Positions 36,016 to 44,822 of a stretch of 64,000 bases of DNA are shown piece after piece (positions within the stretch are counted from its first letter, which is position 1; the number at the start of each line of letters is the position of its first letter). Source of the stretch: JAJFUI01 sp963754135 (GTDB taxonomy: Bacteria; Planctomycetota; Planctomycetia; Pirellulales; Thermoguttaceae); contig CAVWEY010000003.1 in assembly GCA_963754135.1 (NCBI GenBank), positions 1,736,001 to 1,800,000 on the forward strand, read 5' to 3'. The notes beneath the pieces were generated by a model that saw only the letters and a list, made by a program, of their open reading frames with translations, did no database searches and had not been told where the DNA came from. A program made the translations under genes and the position numbers.

Positions 36016-36820
36016 CTTCAGGCGGGAGTGCATCGAGTCGGGGCTTGCGGGGCTGAGCGTGCGACGGCAGTGCGAGTTGCTGGGACTGAACCGGTCGAGT
36101 TGGTATTACCGGCCAACGGGCGAATCGACGGAGAATCTGCAATGGATGCGTCGGATCGACGAGCAGTACCTGAAGACGCCGTTCTACGGCAGCCGGAAGA
36201 TGGCCAAGGAGTTGGGCATCAGCCGCACGCGGGCGCAGCGGCTGATGCGGCTGATGGGTTTGGAAGCGATTTATCCCAAGCCGCACCTCTCGCGGAACGA
36301 CGCCGAGCACCGGATTTACCCGTATTTGTTGCGGAATGTGGCCATTGTGCGGCCGAACCAGGTGTGGTCGAGCGACATCACCTACGTGCCGATGCCGCAC
36401 GGCTGGATGTACCTGACGGTGGTCATGGACTGGTACAGCCGCTACGTGCTGTCGTGGCGATTGTCGAACACGCTCGACGGGCAGTTTTGTTTGGAGGCGT
36501 TGGAGGAAGCGTTGGCCCAGGGCACGCCGGAGGTTTTCAACACCGACCAGGGCGTGCAGTACACCGCCAAGGCGTTCAGCGATCGGCTGGAGTTGGCGGG
36601 CGTGGCGGTCAGCATGGACGGTCGCGGCCGTTGGATGGACAACGTGTTCGTGGAGCGATTGTGGCGAACGGTGAAATACGAGTGCGTCTATCTTCACGAC
36701 TACGCCACGGTGCGTGCGTTGGAGGCGGGGCTGGCTGGTTTCCTTCTGTTCTACAACGACGAGCGATTGCACGCGGCCTTGGATTACCTCACGCCGGCGG
36801 CGATGTACGCGGCGGCGTGA
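35999..36820 (+). CDS. IS3-family transposase OrfB (DDE integrase domain)
   Basis: 273 residues in frame from TTG 35999, overlapping OrfA by 17 bases. The N-terminal HTH_21-like part is GLSVRRQCELLGLNRSSWYY; the catalytic domain shows WSSDITYVPM (first D), VFNTDQGVQYT (second D) and the E in VFVERLWRTVKYECVY, followed by the IS3 tail FYNDERLHAALDYLTP. All DDE residues are present, so the element looks active or recently active. Production probably depends on frameshifting, slippage on the A run, or reinitiation. Confidence 0.92.
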   Translation: MPDSIDFRRECIESGLAGLSVRRQCELLGLNRSSWYYRPTGESTENLQWMRRIDEQYLKTPFYGSRKMAKELGISRTRAQRLMRLMGLEAIYPKPHLSRNDAEHRIYPYLLRNVAIVRPNQVWSSDITYVPMPHGWMYLTVVMDWYSRYVLSWRLSNTLDGQFCLEALEEALAQGTPEVFNTDQGVQYTAKAFSDRLELAGVAVSMDGRGRWMDNVFVERLWRTVKYECVYLHDYATVRALEAGLAGFLLFYNDERLHAALDYLTPAAMYAAA

Positions 36821-36917
36821 GGCGTCCAACGGAGTCATTGTAGTGGTCCAAATCAACGGCATTTTTCTCGGAAAAATTTGGAGAATTTTCACGTACTCCT
36901 AGTGGGGGTGGCGGCGC

Positions 36918-36958
36918 TGCGGCCGTGCGAAACCTTTGGAATGGGTTTCGCGGGCCGC
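36918..36958 (+). repeat. Strong hairpin right of the IS element
   Basis: GCGGCC-GT-GCGAAACC pairs with GGTTTCGC-G-GGCCGC around an eight-base loop. REP-like; it lies in the 160-base stretch between the IS end and resumption of the interrupted gene. No T-run, so it is not an obvious terminator. Confidence 0.55.
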
Positions 36959-37011
36959 TAGTCCCCTCCATCTAAGAAATCGTAATCAGTGGTCTAGACA
37001 ACCAGGTCCAC

Positions 37012-37556
37012 CTCACATCGAGGACTTGTCGGAATTCTCGCAGGACGAACCCGCCGGCGCGGAACACGCTCAGCCGCCGGATGACCAACGGCCGCAAAAT
37101 GCCGCCCCAAAGGGACCCCCGAAAGAGAGCGAAGCCGTAATCAAGTGCCGCAAGGAAGTCGAACGGTGCGAGAAGGCACTGGCCGAATGGAACCGAGGCA
37201 CGGAACAAGCCCGGCGTAACTTGGGAACTGCGAACGACCGGGTTGCCGACGCCGCCAGACTCGCCCAGATCGAGGCGGAGTCCAATGCCCGCCGCGTCGC
37301 CGCGGCGCCGCGGGGCAGGCCCGTCCGTCTGGCGACGGACAAGGCGGAAGCCCTGCAAGACCGGCTGCGGGAGCAGAAAGATTGCCGGCGGGAACTTGCC
37401 AAGTGCGTCCGAGGTTCCTCTGTTGCCTCCACGAAGTTGAAGGCCGCAAAGAAAGCCCTGGAGAAAGCCATCGCCTCCGATAAGGCGAGTGCCGGCGCGG
37501 AATCGGAGCGGGCTGCCAAGCCGGACGCCGGGGGCGGAACAAAGGAAAGCGAGTGA
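37012..37556 (+). pseudogene. Detached coiled-coil C-terminus of the interrupted J-domain-like protein
   Basis: The reading frame carries PPHIEDLSEFSQDEPAG, then a strongly charged, alanine-rich coiled coil (KCRKEVERCEKALAEWNRG ... KAAKKALEKAIASDKASAG) and stops at 37556. The frame extends upstream to ATG 36936, but that part is insertion-derived. The left fragment ends ESDIISGP and this one begins GPPHIED, so the original join was probably ...IISGPPHIED.... No ribosome site precedes it. Expression as a separate protein is unlikely. Confidence 0.6.
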
Positions 37557-37576
37557 TCCTGGTATCGTCCCCATAC

Positions 37577-37993
37577 TCAATTGGCGGGCTGCCCCTCGAA
37601 GAGCGGCCTTACCGACGGCCGCACGAGCACCAAGAGCGTGAGCACGCCCAGCACCGTTCCGAACGGCACGAACATGCACGTGATCGCCGCCATCACCAGG
37701 CAGAAGGTGTAGCAGCGGCGCCGGGCGAGGTTCCGCCCCGCCAGGAACACACAGGTCGCAAAGGTCCAGCCCGCGAGAACAAACACCGAGCCGATGACGA
37801 CGAAGATTATCCCCCCGATGAGATCCATAGTTGCGTTCTGCCGCGGCCCGTGTTCGAGAGTCTCCGGCGAGAAGATCAGCAGCAGGCCGATCGTCAGATG
37901 GATCAGCGGGAAGCAGGCGGCCAGCGCCGCGAGCCCCGCCACAACGTAATGGAATCTCGCCAGCAGCCGCAAGTGTTCCAGGTCTTGGTTCAT
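37577..37993 (-). CDS. Small four-helix membrane protein, function unknown
   Basis: 138 residues from ATG 37993 (MNQDLEHLRLLARFHYVVAG). Four hydrophobic segments are visible: ARFHYVVAGLAALAACFPL with LTIGLLLIF, LIGGIIFVVIGSVFVLAGW, and CLVMAAITCMFVPFGTVLGVLTLLVL. Conserved-looking motifs include FHYVVAGL and PFGTVLGVLTL, the latter as in DUF4870/Tic20-like small membrane proteins of planctomycetes. No catalytic residues are apparent. It converges with the coiled-coil fragment. Confidence 0.7.
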   Translation of the reverse strand: MNQDLEHLRLLARFHYVVAGLAALAACFPLIHLTIGLLLIFSPETLEHGPRQNATMDLIGGIIFVVIGSVFVLAGWTFATCVFLAGRNLARRRCYTFCLVMAAITCMFVPFGTVLGVLTLLVLVRPSVRPLFEGQPAN

Positions 37994-38124
37994 GGCGCCG
38001 CCTTGGCAGTTTTGCTCATTGTGGCACATGGAGCCGTCAAGTCAAGCCAGTGGCCAGGCGGGGGGGCGCGCCTTGAACAATTGCGCCGATGGAGGTACTA
38101 TTCATGGGGTTGCAGGGGGTGAAT

Positions 38125-38304
38125 ATGTCAACCGTGTACATCGAGACCAGCGTGCCCAGCGCCCACGTGACGGCGCGGAGGGACGCCGGAAATGCTTTGG
38201 TTGGAGGACTGATGACATGCAGGGTCAGGCCAGCCGCGATCCCCTCATTGACGAGGTGCGCCAGCGGCGCCGCGAGCTGTACGCCCGCTACGGTAACGAC
38301 CTGA
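38125..38304 (+). pseudogene. Remnant of a PIN-domain (VapC-type) toxin
   Basis: ATG 38125 begins MSTVYIETSVPSAHVTAR, the standard first strand of a PIN-domain toxin with the first catalytic aspartate replaced by glutamate, as is common in this subgroup. Immediately afterwards the sequence reads RDAGNALVGGLMTC and loses all PIN similarity; the roughly 120 central residues are missing. The antitoxin-like gene overlaps its end. Probably an inactivated toxin-antitoxin pair. Confidence 0.5.
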
Positions 38305-38390
38305 ACAAGGTGGCAGAAGCGATTCGTGAGCTCCAGTCGCGGCACCCCGACAAGGTCGTCAATCGCCGGAAGCTGAAGGCCGACCGCTGA
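38217..38390 (+). CDS. Small antitoxin-like protein
   Basis: 57 residues from ATG 38217, with GGAGG eight bases or so upstream. The sequence ASRDPLIDEVRQRRRELYAR and ...YGNDLNKVAEAIRELQSRHP matches small proteins that accompany PIN-domain toxins in planctomycetes and cyanobacteria. With its toxin reduced to a fragment, it would be an orphan antitoxin. The family assignment is from pattern memory and moderately sure. Confidence 0.5.
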   Translation: MQGQASRDPLIDEVRQRRRELYARYGNDLNKVAEAIRELQSRHPDKVVNRRKLKADR

Positions 38391-38499
38391 GAGCCGCCTG
38401 CTCTGCCCGCGTTGCGCATTGAGGGTGTATGGAAGACGGCCCCTGTCTAGCAAGCTTTTTCGCGACGGCGGAAGAATCAGCAAGCCAGAAAGTGAAATG
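38391..38499. other. Short gap between antitoxin-like gene and vsr
   Basis: No repeat family or gene recognised here; the two flanking genes converge. Confidence 0.4.
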
Positions 38500-39007
38500 C
38501 TAGACTCTGCCCCCGCTTCCCCCTCGCCGCGCGCCCCTTGTGAGTATTGCCGAAGGAGCCAGCGCTCGCACCCGGCGGGGCGGACCTCCCAACGCCAACA
38601 GCCACCTCGCCAACCTTGAAAGAAGCTTTCCGGTGGCGTTCTGACCCCCACTTAGTTCGCATTGCCACACGACTTTGACCCTCCAGCCACCCTTCTGTAG
38701 CTTCAACGTTTTCTTCGCATCACGTGCCGTGTTCGCAAGAAACTTCCTCTCCCAAAATTTCCTGCTCGTCTTCGGAGTTGTCGAGTACCTTGCATCCGTG
38801 GCGATGCCAAAAACACCCGTGAACAAAGATGACCGCGCGATACTTGGGAAAGACCAGGTCCGGGGACCCGGGGAGCCGTTTGTCATTGACCAGGTATCGG
38901 AAGCCTAGGCGGTGAAGCTCCCGCCTAAGCGTCATCTCCGGCTTCGTGGCCTTCTGGCCCACGGCAGCCATTATCCTTGAGCGCGTCGTTTTGTCGACTG
39001 TATCCAT
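38500..39007 (-). CDS. vsr: Vsr-type (very short patch repair) endonuclease, frame broken near 38806
   Basis: From ATG 39007: MDTVDKTTRSRIMAAVGQK, KPEMTLRRELHRLGFRY, LPGSPDLVFPKYRAVIFVHGCFWHRHGC contain the Vsr core with the catalytic aspartate in PDLVF and the HGCFWH zinc/histidine region. The frame then breaks; removing one A gives C-RYSTTPKTSRKFWERKF followed by NTARDAKKTLKLQKGGWRVKVVWQCEL, the normal end. A further 45 residues to 38500 are not typical. Vsr nicks T:G mismatches created by deamination at the partner methylase's sites, and Vsr-like nucleases also serve as restriction enzymes. It is the last gene of the operon. Confidence 0.85.
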
Positions 39008-39073
39008 GGGCGACACCAATCGAGACGCGCACGGGCGAGAACGCCAGCGCGACGGCGTGGAGAGGGGACGCAG

Positions 39074-40156
39074 CTACCTCTCGCGTCGAGGGCGCACGCC
39101 TGCTTCTTCTACGTGGTGGAGAATGCTTTTCCCGATAATCCTACCGAGCCTGACCGGAACGGCGTTGCCAATGAGCCTGCCAAGCTTCTTCTTGAAGATA
39201 GTCTTGCCATTCGGCACAAAGGCGTAACCACTTGGAAATCCCTGCAAGAGCGCCCCCTCCCTGAGGGATAACGCCCGATCTTGTTCGGGATGCCCAAACC
39301 GGCCGTTGCCGAATCCGTAGAACTGCGTGGTTATCGTCGGAGCCGGGCGGTCCCAATCCATTCTCCCATACACGCTTGGGTAGGTCCTCCCCGTCTTCTT
39401 CTTGTGGCAGCGTGCGACAATATGGCGTTTCCAGTCTCGCCACGTCCCGCCCGGTGCCGAGGCTCGTATGCGTTGTCGGTTGACGGGTGAGAGCGTGCGC
39501 TACTTTGGTGCATCGCGTCGGCCTCACAGACCTCCCCCGCGCTAATGGGCGGAAGGTGCCCTATCGCGTCTCGAACGGAGCTAGGTCGTACGCGCAACTG
39601 CTTCGGCGTCAGAAGCCGTATCGGGCCGAGACGAGACGCGACGAGAACCAGGCGGTGGCGGCGTTGCGGAATGCCGTAATCAGCCGCAATTGACGACGCC
39701 GTAGTCGACCTCAAACTCCGATTTCCTGAGTCGTGTCACGAATGAGCGAAAGACCGCCTGCTCTGCGAGTCCGGGCACGTTCTCCATTGTAACGACGTCC
39801 GGATCAACTTCGATAATCAACCGGGCGAAATGGCGGAGCAAGTGCCACCTTTCGTCGTCGGGTCTTGCCTTTTGGTTGTACGTGGAAAAAGTCTGACACG
39901 GCGCACACCCTGCGAGAAGCCGAACACACCGTTTCGGGAAGGCTCCTTCAAGGTCATCCGCGTGCAAATCGACAACCGATTTTCTAAGGAACGCCGAACG
40001 ATTGTTTGCCGTATATGGGTACTCACAAGCAGGGTCCACGTCGACTCCGAGTCTCACGTCTACACCCGCTTGTATCATGCCCCTTGTCAGACCGCCCGCG
40101 CCGCAGAAAAGGTCCACGGCGCACACTCTCGGCTTCTCGTATGATCGCCTTTTCAC
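39074..40156 (-). CDS. dcm: DNA (cytosine-5) methyltransferase, two frame breaks near 39690 and 39492
   Basis: The start GTG 40156 overlaps the upstream stop (GTGA). Motif I AVDLFCGAGGLTRGM, catalytic motif IV GCAPCQTFSTYN, and VTMENVPGL are in the first frame. Removing one T near 39690 leads to AADYGIPQRRHRLVLVAS; removing one G near 39492 leads to LSPVNRQRIRASAPGGTWRDW, TYPSVYGRMDWDRPAPTITT and FGNGRFGHPEQDRALSLRE, the conserved end with motifs IX-X. All motifs are intact apart from the two one-base slips, so the enzyme may be functional in the organism. Target sequence unknown. Confidence 0.88.
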
Positions 40157-41853
40157 TTCTTCGCTTCCCTGCGCTTCGCTGTGTGTGACAGTAACGACTT
40201 GACCCGAGCCCTTATGTTCGTGAAGATCGTCGTTAGGGCAGCCTTCGCTTCGTCGGTGAGTAGTGCGGTGTGCGCCAGTGCGTCCCTAATCGGTTTGTAC
40301 GCACGCGCGTCTCTTCCCAGGCAGGCTTCCTTGAGTGGGTCCTTCCCCCTGTCCACAAGATTTGCAAGCGCGTCCATCGACAGGTAGCTCAGTTTCGACT
40401 TGCGCCTCCTAATAGCAATACTGAGATTGCCCCTGCCCTTGCTTTCCCCCTCGGTTCTGCGACGCTGTTCGATCTCCGTATTCGCCTCTTTCGACAACGC
40501 CAGGTTTCGCTCCTCAATGAATCTCCTAACCAAGTTCTCCGATATGAAGCACTCGGCGTACGACGCGAAGTTGAACCTCGCATCTTCACCCAGTTCGGCG
40601 ACCCATTTGTCCACCGCCTTCCTTTCCCGCTCGTCTTCGGGGAGCGAGTATTCCTCCGACACAGCGTTGTATAGTTCCTCCGCCTTTCGCTCCTTCTTTG
40701 TAATGTGTGTCGTGTTCTCGGTGTCGCCCTCCTCGCGGTGCTTGCGTCTCCAGTCATCCCAGTCGTTCATCACCGTGTTGATAACGCTGTCCCTCAGCAT
40801 CGCGAGGAGCTTCCCAAACTTTGGGTCATCGGCCACGATGCTTTCGCGGCTGCTTGTAAATCTGTCAAGGTCGTCATCCAGGTCGTTGTAATGGATCTGG
40901 CCGTAGATATAGCTTTCGATGATCCTTGCGGTGGGGATGTGCTTGAGAATGTCCCTTTCCCTCAATCTACCGTTCACAAAGAGGTCGACGCCGGCTCTTT
41001 CATCAGTGGTCGTAATCTTGAGGTCGCGGGGCTTTTCTACAGAGGCAATGAAACCACTTACGTTCCCCTTCGGACTCAGTCGCTTCGATTCGTTGCGCTC
41101 AGGCGTGAAGATGCGTTGCAGATGGTCAATATACGGATCATCAATATCGTTGACGATCCATAGATACTCCGTCTTCATCGCGAGATCGTCGAGACAGCTC
41201 GTGCTGACCTTTTCACCATTGAGGAAGATATGAAAGCTCTTGTCTATTAGCGAGAATCGGAAGTAGAGAGCAATCGTCTTCTTCAGGAAGGCGAGGCTGT
41301 GTCTTATTCCCTCGTTTAGGCCCTCGAAACGGATGACAGTCCCTTGCTTTTGGCTCGCTAGGCCGTCGCGAAGGGCGTTGACATTCAAAGTCTCCAGCGA
41401 ATACTGCGACGGTGCCAAGTCCTCTGTAATTGCTTTGTCGAGGCCAGAATTATCGATGGTGCCGCCGACGTATTCTTCCCCGGGAACCTTCGAGGCGATC
41501 GTTATCCTTCTTGCACAAGACAGTAAAGCCAGCTTTCCGATGCCCTTTCTGCCGATGAATGGCCGGTGTCTTCCGCGTGACTCGTTGGCCTCATTTCTCT
41601 TCGAATAGCCGATCTTCAGAAACTTGCCCTGAAAGTCGTCCGCGGTCATCCCGTGCCCGTCATCCCTGATATACATGTTGCCTCTTCTTGCATCGACGAC
41701 GATATGCACATTTGTCGCGTCTGCGTCCCAGGAATTCGACAGCGCTTCACCGAGAACCGTCACAAAGCTCCGGTACAGGTTCCTCCCAAGGTGATTGAGT
41801 ACGCTCAGGGATATATCGAAGTGAAACTTCGTCGGTTCGGGTTTCCTGTCCAC
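40153..41853 (-). CDS. GHKL ATPase (MutL/MORC/Hsp90-like) of a restriction-modification operon
   Basis: 566 residues; start GTG 41853 is five bases after GGAGG (GTG 41859 is too close). The Bergerat nucleotide-binding motifs are intact: LGEALSNSWDADATNVHI (motif I), IRDDGHGMT (motif II), FIGRKGIGKLALLS (motif III) and QGTVIRFEGLN (motif IV). The C-terminal half is charged and helical with no nuclease motif that I see. GHKL ATPases of the MutL/MORC type are known to occur with Dcm-type methylases and Vsr-like nucleases in restriction operons, which is exactly this arrangement. It presumably couples ATP-driven DNA clamping or looping to restriction. Confidence 0.85.
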   Translation of the reverse strand: MDRKPEPTKFHFDISLSVLNHLGRNLYRSFVTVLGEALSNSWDADATNVHIVVDARRGNMYIRDDGHGMTADDFQGKFLKIGYSKRNEANESRGRHRPFIGRKGIGKLALLSCARRITIASKVPGEEYVGGTIDNSGLDKAITEDLAPSQYSLETLNVNALRDGLASQKQGTVIRFEGLNEGIRHSLAFLKKTIALYFRFSLIDKSFHIFLNGEKVSTSCLDDLAMKTEYLWIVNDIDDPYIDHLQRIFTPERNESKRLSPKGNVSGFIASVEKPRDLKITTTDERAGVDLFVNGRLRERDILKHIPTARIIESYIYGQIHYNDLDDDLDRFTSSRESIVADDPKFGKLLAMLRDSVINTVMNDWDDWRRKHREEGDTENTTHITKKERKAEELYNAVSEEYSLPEDERERKAVDKWVAELGEDARFNFASYAECFISENLVRRFIEERNLALSKEANTEIEQRRRTEGESKGRGNLSIAIRRRKSKLSYLSMDALANLVDRGKDPLKEACLGRDARAYKPIRDALAHTALLTDEAKAALTTIFTNIRARVKSLLSHTAKRREAKK

Positions 41854-42126
41854 AGACACCTCCGAACAAGCGGACTAACGACTTGGACTATTCAGGGGGT
41901 TAATGATGACCCAAGCAGTAGGGAATCCTAAACCCGCGCGTCAAGGTGCCCGTTGCGAGGTGACTGACGACAGCCATTGCGCGCTCCGAGGCCAGACCGG
42001 ACGCGGCCAGTTTCCGCCACCGCGAGCCACGACAACCATCCTATCCTTCCCGTTCGGGGCGTCAAGCGGCCCGCGCGGTCGCGTGGGGCCGTTTTCCGCC
42101 GGGCAACAGCGGCCAGGCCGCGGGCA

Positions 42127-42204
42127 GTAGGTCTCGCCTGCCGGGCGGGACGTTGCGGGCCGATTTCGCCGCGGATCATGTCCCGCCCGGCAGGCGGGAC
42201 CTAC
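42127..42204 (+). repeat. GTAG-led inverted pair (GTAGGTCTCGCCTGCCGGGC)
   Basis: Arms 42127-42151 and 42180-42204 are 25-base inverted copies with one mismatch, beginning GTAG and ending CTAC, around a 28-base core. Confidence 0.9.
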
Positions 42205-42269
42205 TTTTTGGCCTAATTCTTGATCTTGAAAACTCCTGCCCGAGAGCGCATGATGGTCGGCGTGGCAGA

Positions 42270-42306
42270 AGAGGAGAGTTGAGAGTCGAGAGGCGAGAGG
42301 CGAAGG
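42270..42306 (+). repeat. Heptamer tract (GAGAGTC)
   Basis: GAGAGTT GAGAGTC GAGAGGC GAGAGGC GAAGGC run on with period seven. No inverted partner noticed nearby. Confidence 0.7.
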
Positions 42307-42494
42307 CTGATGGCTCCCCCCAGGTGGCGTCCGAAATTGGAAAAATCGCAAGTTGTTGACCAACTCACGGCGCACTGCCCCGTAGTGGTCAACCATGCGC
42401 TCCACCGGCACAAGGCCGGCGGGGGCGGACGTCGTCGCCGGTTCCGTCCCGCAGTTCCCGCACACGGAGTGTGCGGAATACATTGTGAAGTACC

Positions 42495-44721
42495 CTACCG
42501 CCGCGGCTTGAAGACCACGGTGGCCAGCGGCGGGTAGGTCATGCGGATCGAGTAGGGCCGGCCGTGGCTCGGGATCGGTTCGGCCCTCATGCCGGGGGCG
42601 TTCCCCAGGTTGCTCCCCGCGTAGAACGCCGAGTCGCTGTTGAAGATTTCCTCGTACCAGCACTGTTCCGGCACGCCCAGCCGGTAGCCCACCCGAGGCA
42701 CGGGCGTGAAGTTGCAGACCACCACCAGGAAATCGCGGGGGTCTTTCGCCCGGCGGATGTACGTCAGCGTGCTGTCGTTGTGGTTGTGGCAGTCGATCCA
42801 CTCGAAGCCGTGCCAGTCGAAATCCAACTCGTGCAGCGAGTTCTCGCCGCGATAGAGCCGGTTCAGATCGGCCACGCACTTCAGGAGTCCCTGGTGCGTT
42901 TCCCATTGCATCAGGTGCCATTGCAGGCTCTCGTCGAAGTTCCATTCGTTCCACTGGCCGAAGTCGTCGCCCATGAACAGCAGCTTCTTGCCGGGATGGG
43001 TCCACATGTAGCTGTACAAGAGCCGCAGGTTGGCGAACTTTTGCCAGAGGTCGCCGGGCATCTGGTCCAGGAGCGACCCTTTGCAGTGGACGACCTCGTC
43101 GTGCGACATGGGCAGGACGAAGTTCTCGTGGAAGGCGTAAATCAGGCTGAAGGTCAACTCGTCGTGGTGGTACTTGCGGTGGATGGGCTCGTGCCGCATG
43201 TAGCCGCGGGTGTCGTTCATCCAGCCCATGTTCCACTTCAGGCTGAACCCGAGTCCGCCGAGATGCGTCGGCCGGGAGACGCCCGGCCAGGCGGTCGATT
43301 CTTCGGCGATGGTGAGCACGCCGGGGTGCTGAAAATGGCACTGCTCGTTGAGTTCCTTCAAGAAGCCGATGGCGGCGAGGTTTTCCCGCCCGCCGAACTC
43401 GTTGGGCAGCCAATCGCCCTCCTCGCGGCTGTAGTCGAGGTAGAGCATCGAGGCTACGGCGTCCGCGCGGATGCCGTCGACGTGGTACTTGTCCATCCAA
43501 AAGAGTGCGTTCGAGACCAGGTAGTTGCGGACTTCGTGCCGGCCGTAGTTGAAGATGTGAGTGCCCCAGTCGCGGTGGTCGCCGCGGCGGGGATCGGCGT
43601 GCTCGTAGAGCGCCGTGCCGTCGAACCGCCGCAGGCCGTGGCCGTCGCGGGGGAAATGGGCCGGCACCCAGTCCAGGACGACCCCGATCCCGTTCTGGTG
43701 CAGCACGTCGACGAAGTACATGAAGTCCTGCGGCGTGCCGTAACGGCTCGTGACCGCGTAGTAGCCCAGCGTCTGGTAGCCCCAACTGGCCGACAAGGGA
43801 TGCTCGCAGACCGGCATCAGCTCGACGTGGCTGTAGCCGATCTCCTTGCAGTATTCGGCCAACTGGTGGGCCAGGTTGCGGTAGCTCAGCCAGCGCGAGG
43901 GATCGTCGCCGGGCCGCTTCCAACTCCCCAAATGGACCTCGTAGAACGAGAGCGGTTGCTCAAGCCAATTGGTCTGCCCGCGGCGGGTCATCCAGTCGCC
44001 GTTGTGCCAGGCGTAGCGGCCCAGGTCGGCCACTTTCGAGGCGGTTCGCGGCGGCAGTTCCGCCGCGAACCCGAACGGGTCCGCCTTCTCGAACACCTGC
44101 GCCGTGTCGGATCTGATACTTGTAGAGTGTTCCTTCGCCCAGCCCCGGCACGAACAGCTCCCAGAAGCCGCTGGGGATGTGCTTCCGCATCGGATGGCGG
44201 CGGCCGTCCCAGCCGTTGAAATCGCCGACCACGCTCACGCTCGTGGCGTTGGGGGCCCAGACGGCGAAGTTCACGCCGTCGATGCCTTCGATCTTCCGCA
44301 ACTGCGCCCCCAGCCGGTTGTAGCATTGCCAGTGCCGGCCCTCGTTCAACAGGTGGCGGTCGTAGTCGGTCAGCAAGTGGGGAAAGGAGTATGGATCGTG
44401 CATGGTCGTAGTCCCGCGGCCGTTTCCCTCGGCCACCCGCAACATGTACCGCGGCGATCCGTTGCCGCGCCCGATGGGACAAATGGCCTCGAACAGGCCG
44501 GCCGGATGGATCCGCCGCATGGGGAGGGCCTGGTCGGCGCGGAGCGGATCGACCACCCACGCCTGGTCGCAGGTCGGCAAGTACGCCCGCACCGCCAGCG
44601 CCCGGCGACCCGACTGGTCGATCTCGTGGGGGCCGAGCAACTCGAAAGGGTTTTCATGCCTGCCTTCAATCAACCGGCCGATCGTTTCCAAGGATGCCGT
44701 CGTCTGCACGCGAACCTCCAT
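42495..44721 (-). CDS. glgB: 1,4-alpha-glucan branching enzyme, frame broken near 44108
   Basis: About 741 residues, normal for GlgB. The N-terminal carbohydrate-binding part (HENPFELLGPHE, VWAPNATSVSVVGDFNGWDGR, SGFWELFVPG) is in one frame; after LYKYQI the rest is in another (DTAQVFEKADPFGF), joined by removing one C. Catalytic GH13 blocks are present: GYSHVELMPVCEHP, VDGIRADAVASMLY (nucleophile D), IAEESTAWPGVSRP (acid E) and LPMSHDEVVHCKGSL. It introduces alpha-1,6 branches in glycogen. The start codon abuts a heptamer repeat tract, so there is no normal ribosome site directly upstream. No other glg gene is in view. Confidence 0.93.
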
Positions 44722-44822
44722 GCAGGGTTCAGGGTTCAGGGTTCAGGGTTGAGGTTAGGGCGGCACCGAATCGCGCCGCCCGAACCCCAAATCTGAACCC
44801 TGAACCCTGAACCCTGAACCCT
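44722..44822 (+). repeat. Heptamer tract (GGTTCAG / CTGAACC), inverted
   Basis: About four GGTTCAG-type units on the left and five CTGAACC units on the right, around a GC-rich centre; period seven. It abuts the glgB start codon and encodes the last residues of the RNase H-like gene. Same unit as within 23297-23420. Confidence 0.88.

Larger units (their letters stand above)
35666..36850 (+). mobile_element. IS3-family insertion sequence (about 1.19 kb)
   Basis: The left end TGGACCACAACTTTGAGTC and the right end, inverse of TGGACCACTACAATGACTC, form an imperfect terminal inverted repeat (5'-TG...CA-3'), enclosing orfA and orfB. No clear target duplication is seen at these ends. A second, outer inverted motif, GTGGACC at 35651 and its inverse ending at 37011, brackets the element plus about 160 bases, so it may have landed in an older small element. 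Confidence 0.85.
41860..42494. other. 630-base gap between the GHKL gene and glgB
   Basis: No convincing gene. It contains a GTAG-led inverted pair (42127-42204), a GAGAGTC heptamer tract (42270-42306) and a palindrome CCGCACACGGAGTGTGCGG near 42461-42480. Composition changes from the AT-richer operon to the GC-rich backbone at its left edge, so the boundary of the acquired segment probably lies here. Confidence 0.55.

Noticed and set aside
36918..36958. Rho-independent terminator after the IS
   Set aside because: Stable hairpin but no T-run on either side; listed as a repeat-like hairpin instead.
38500..40156. Reading vsr and dcm as true pseudogenes
   Set aside because: All catalytic motifs are conserved and each break is a single base; the same kind of break occurs in essential genes of the window, so sequence error is more likely.
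42153..42537. Short open frames between the GHKL gene and glgB
   Set aside because: They run through repeat elements and lack start signals; nothing resembling a fourth operon gene was found.
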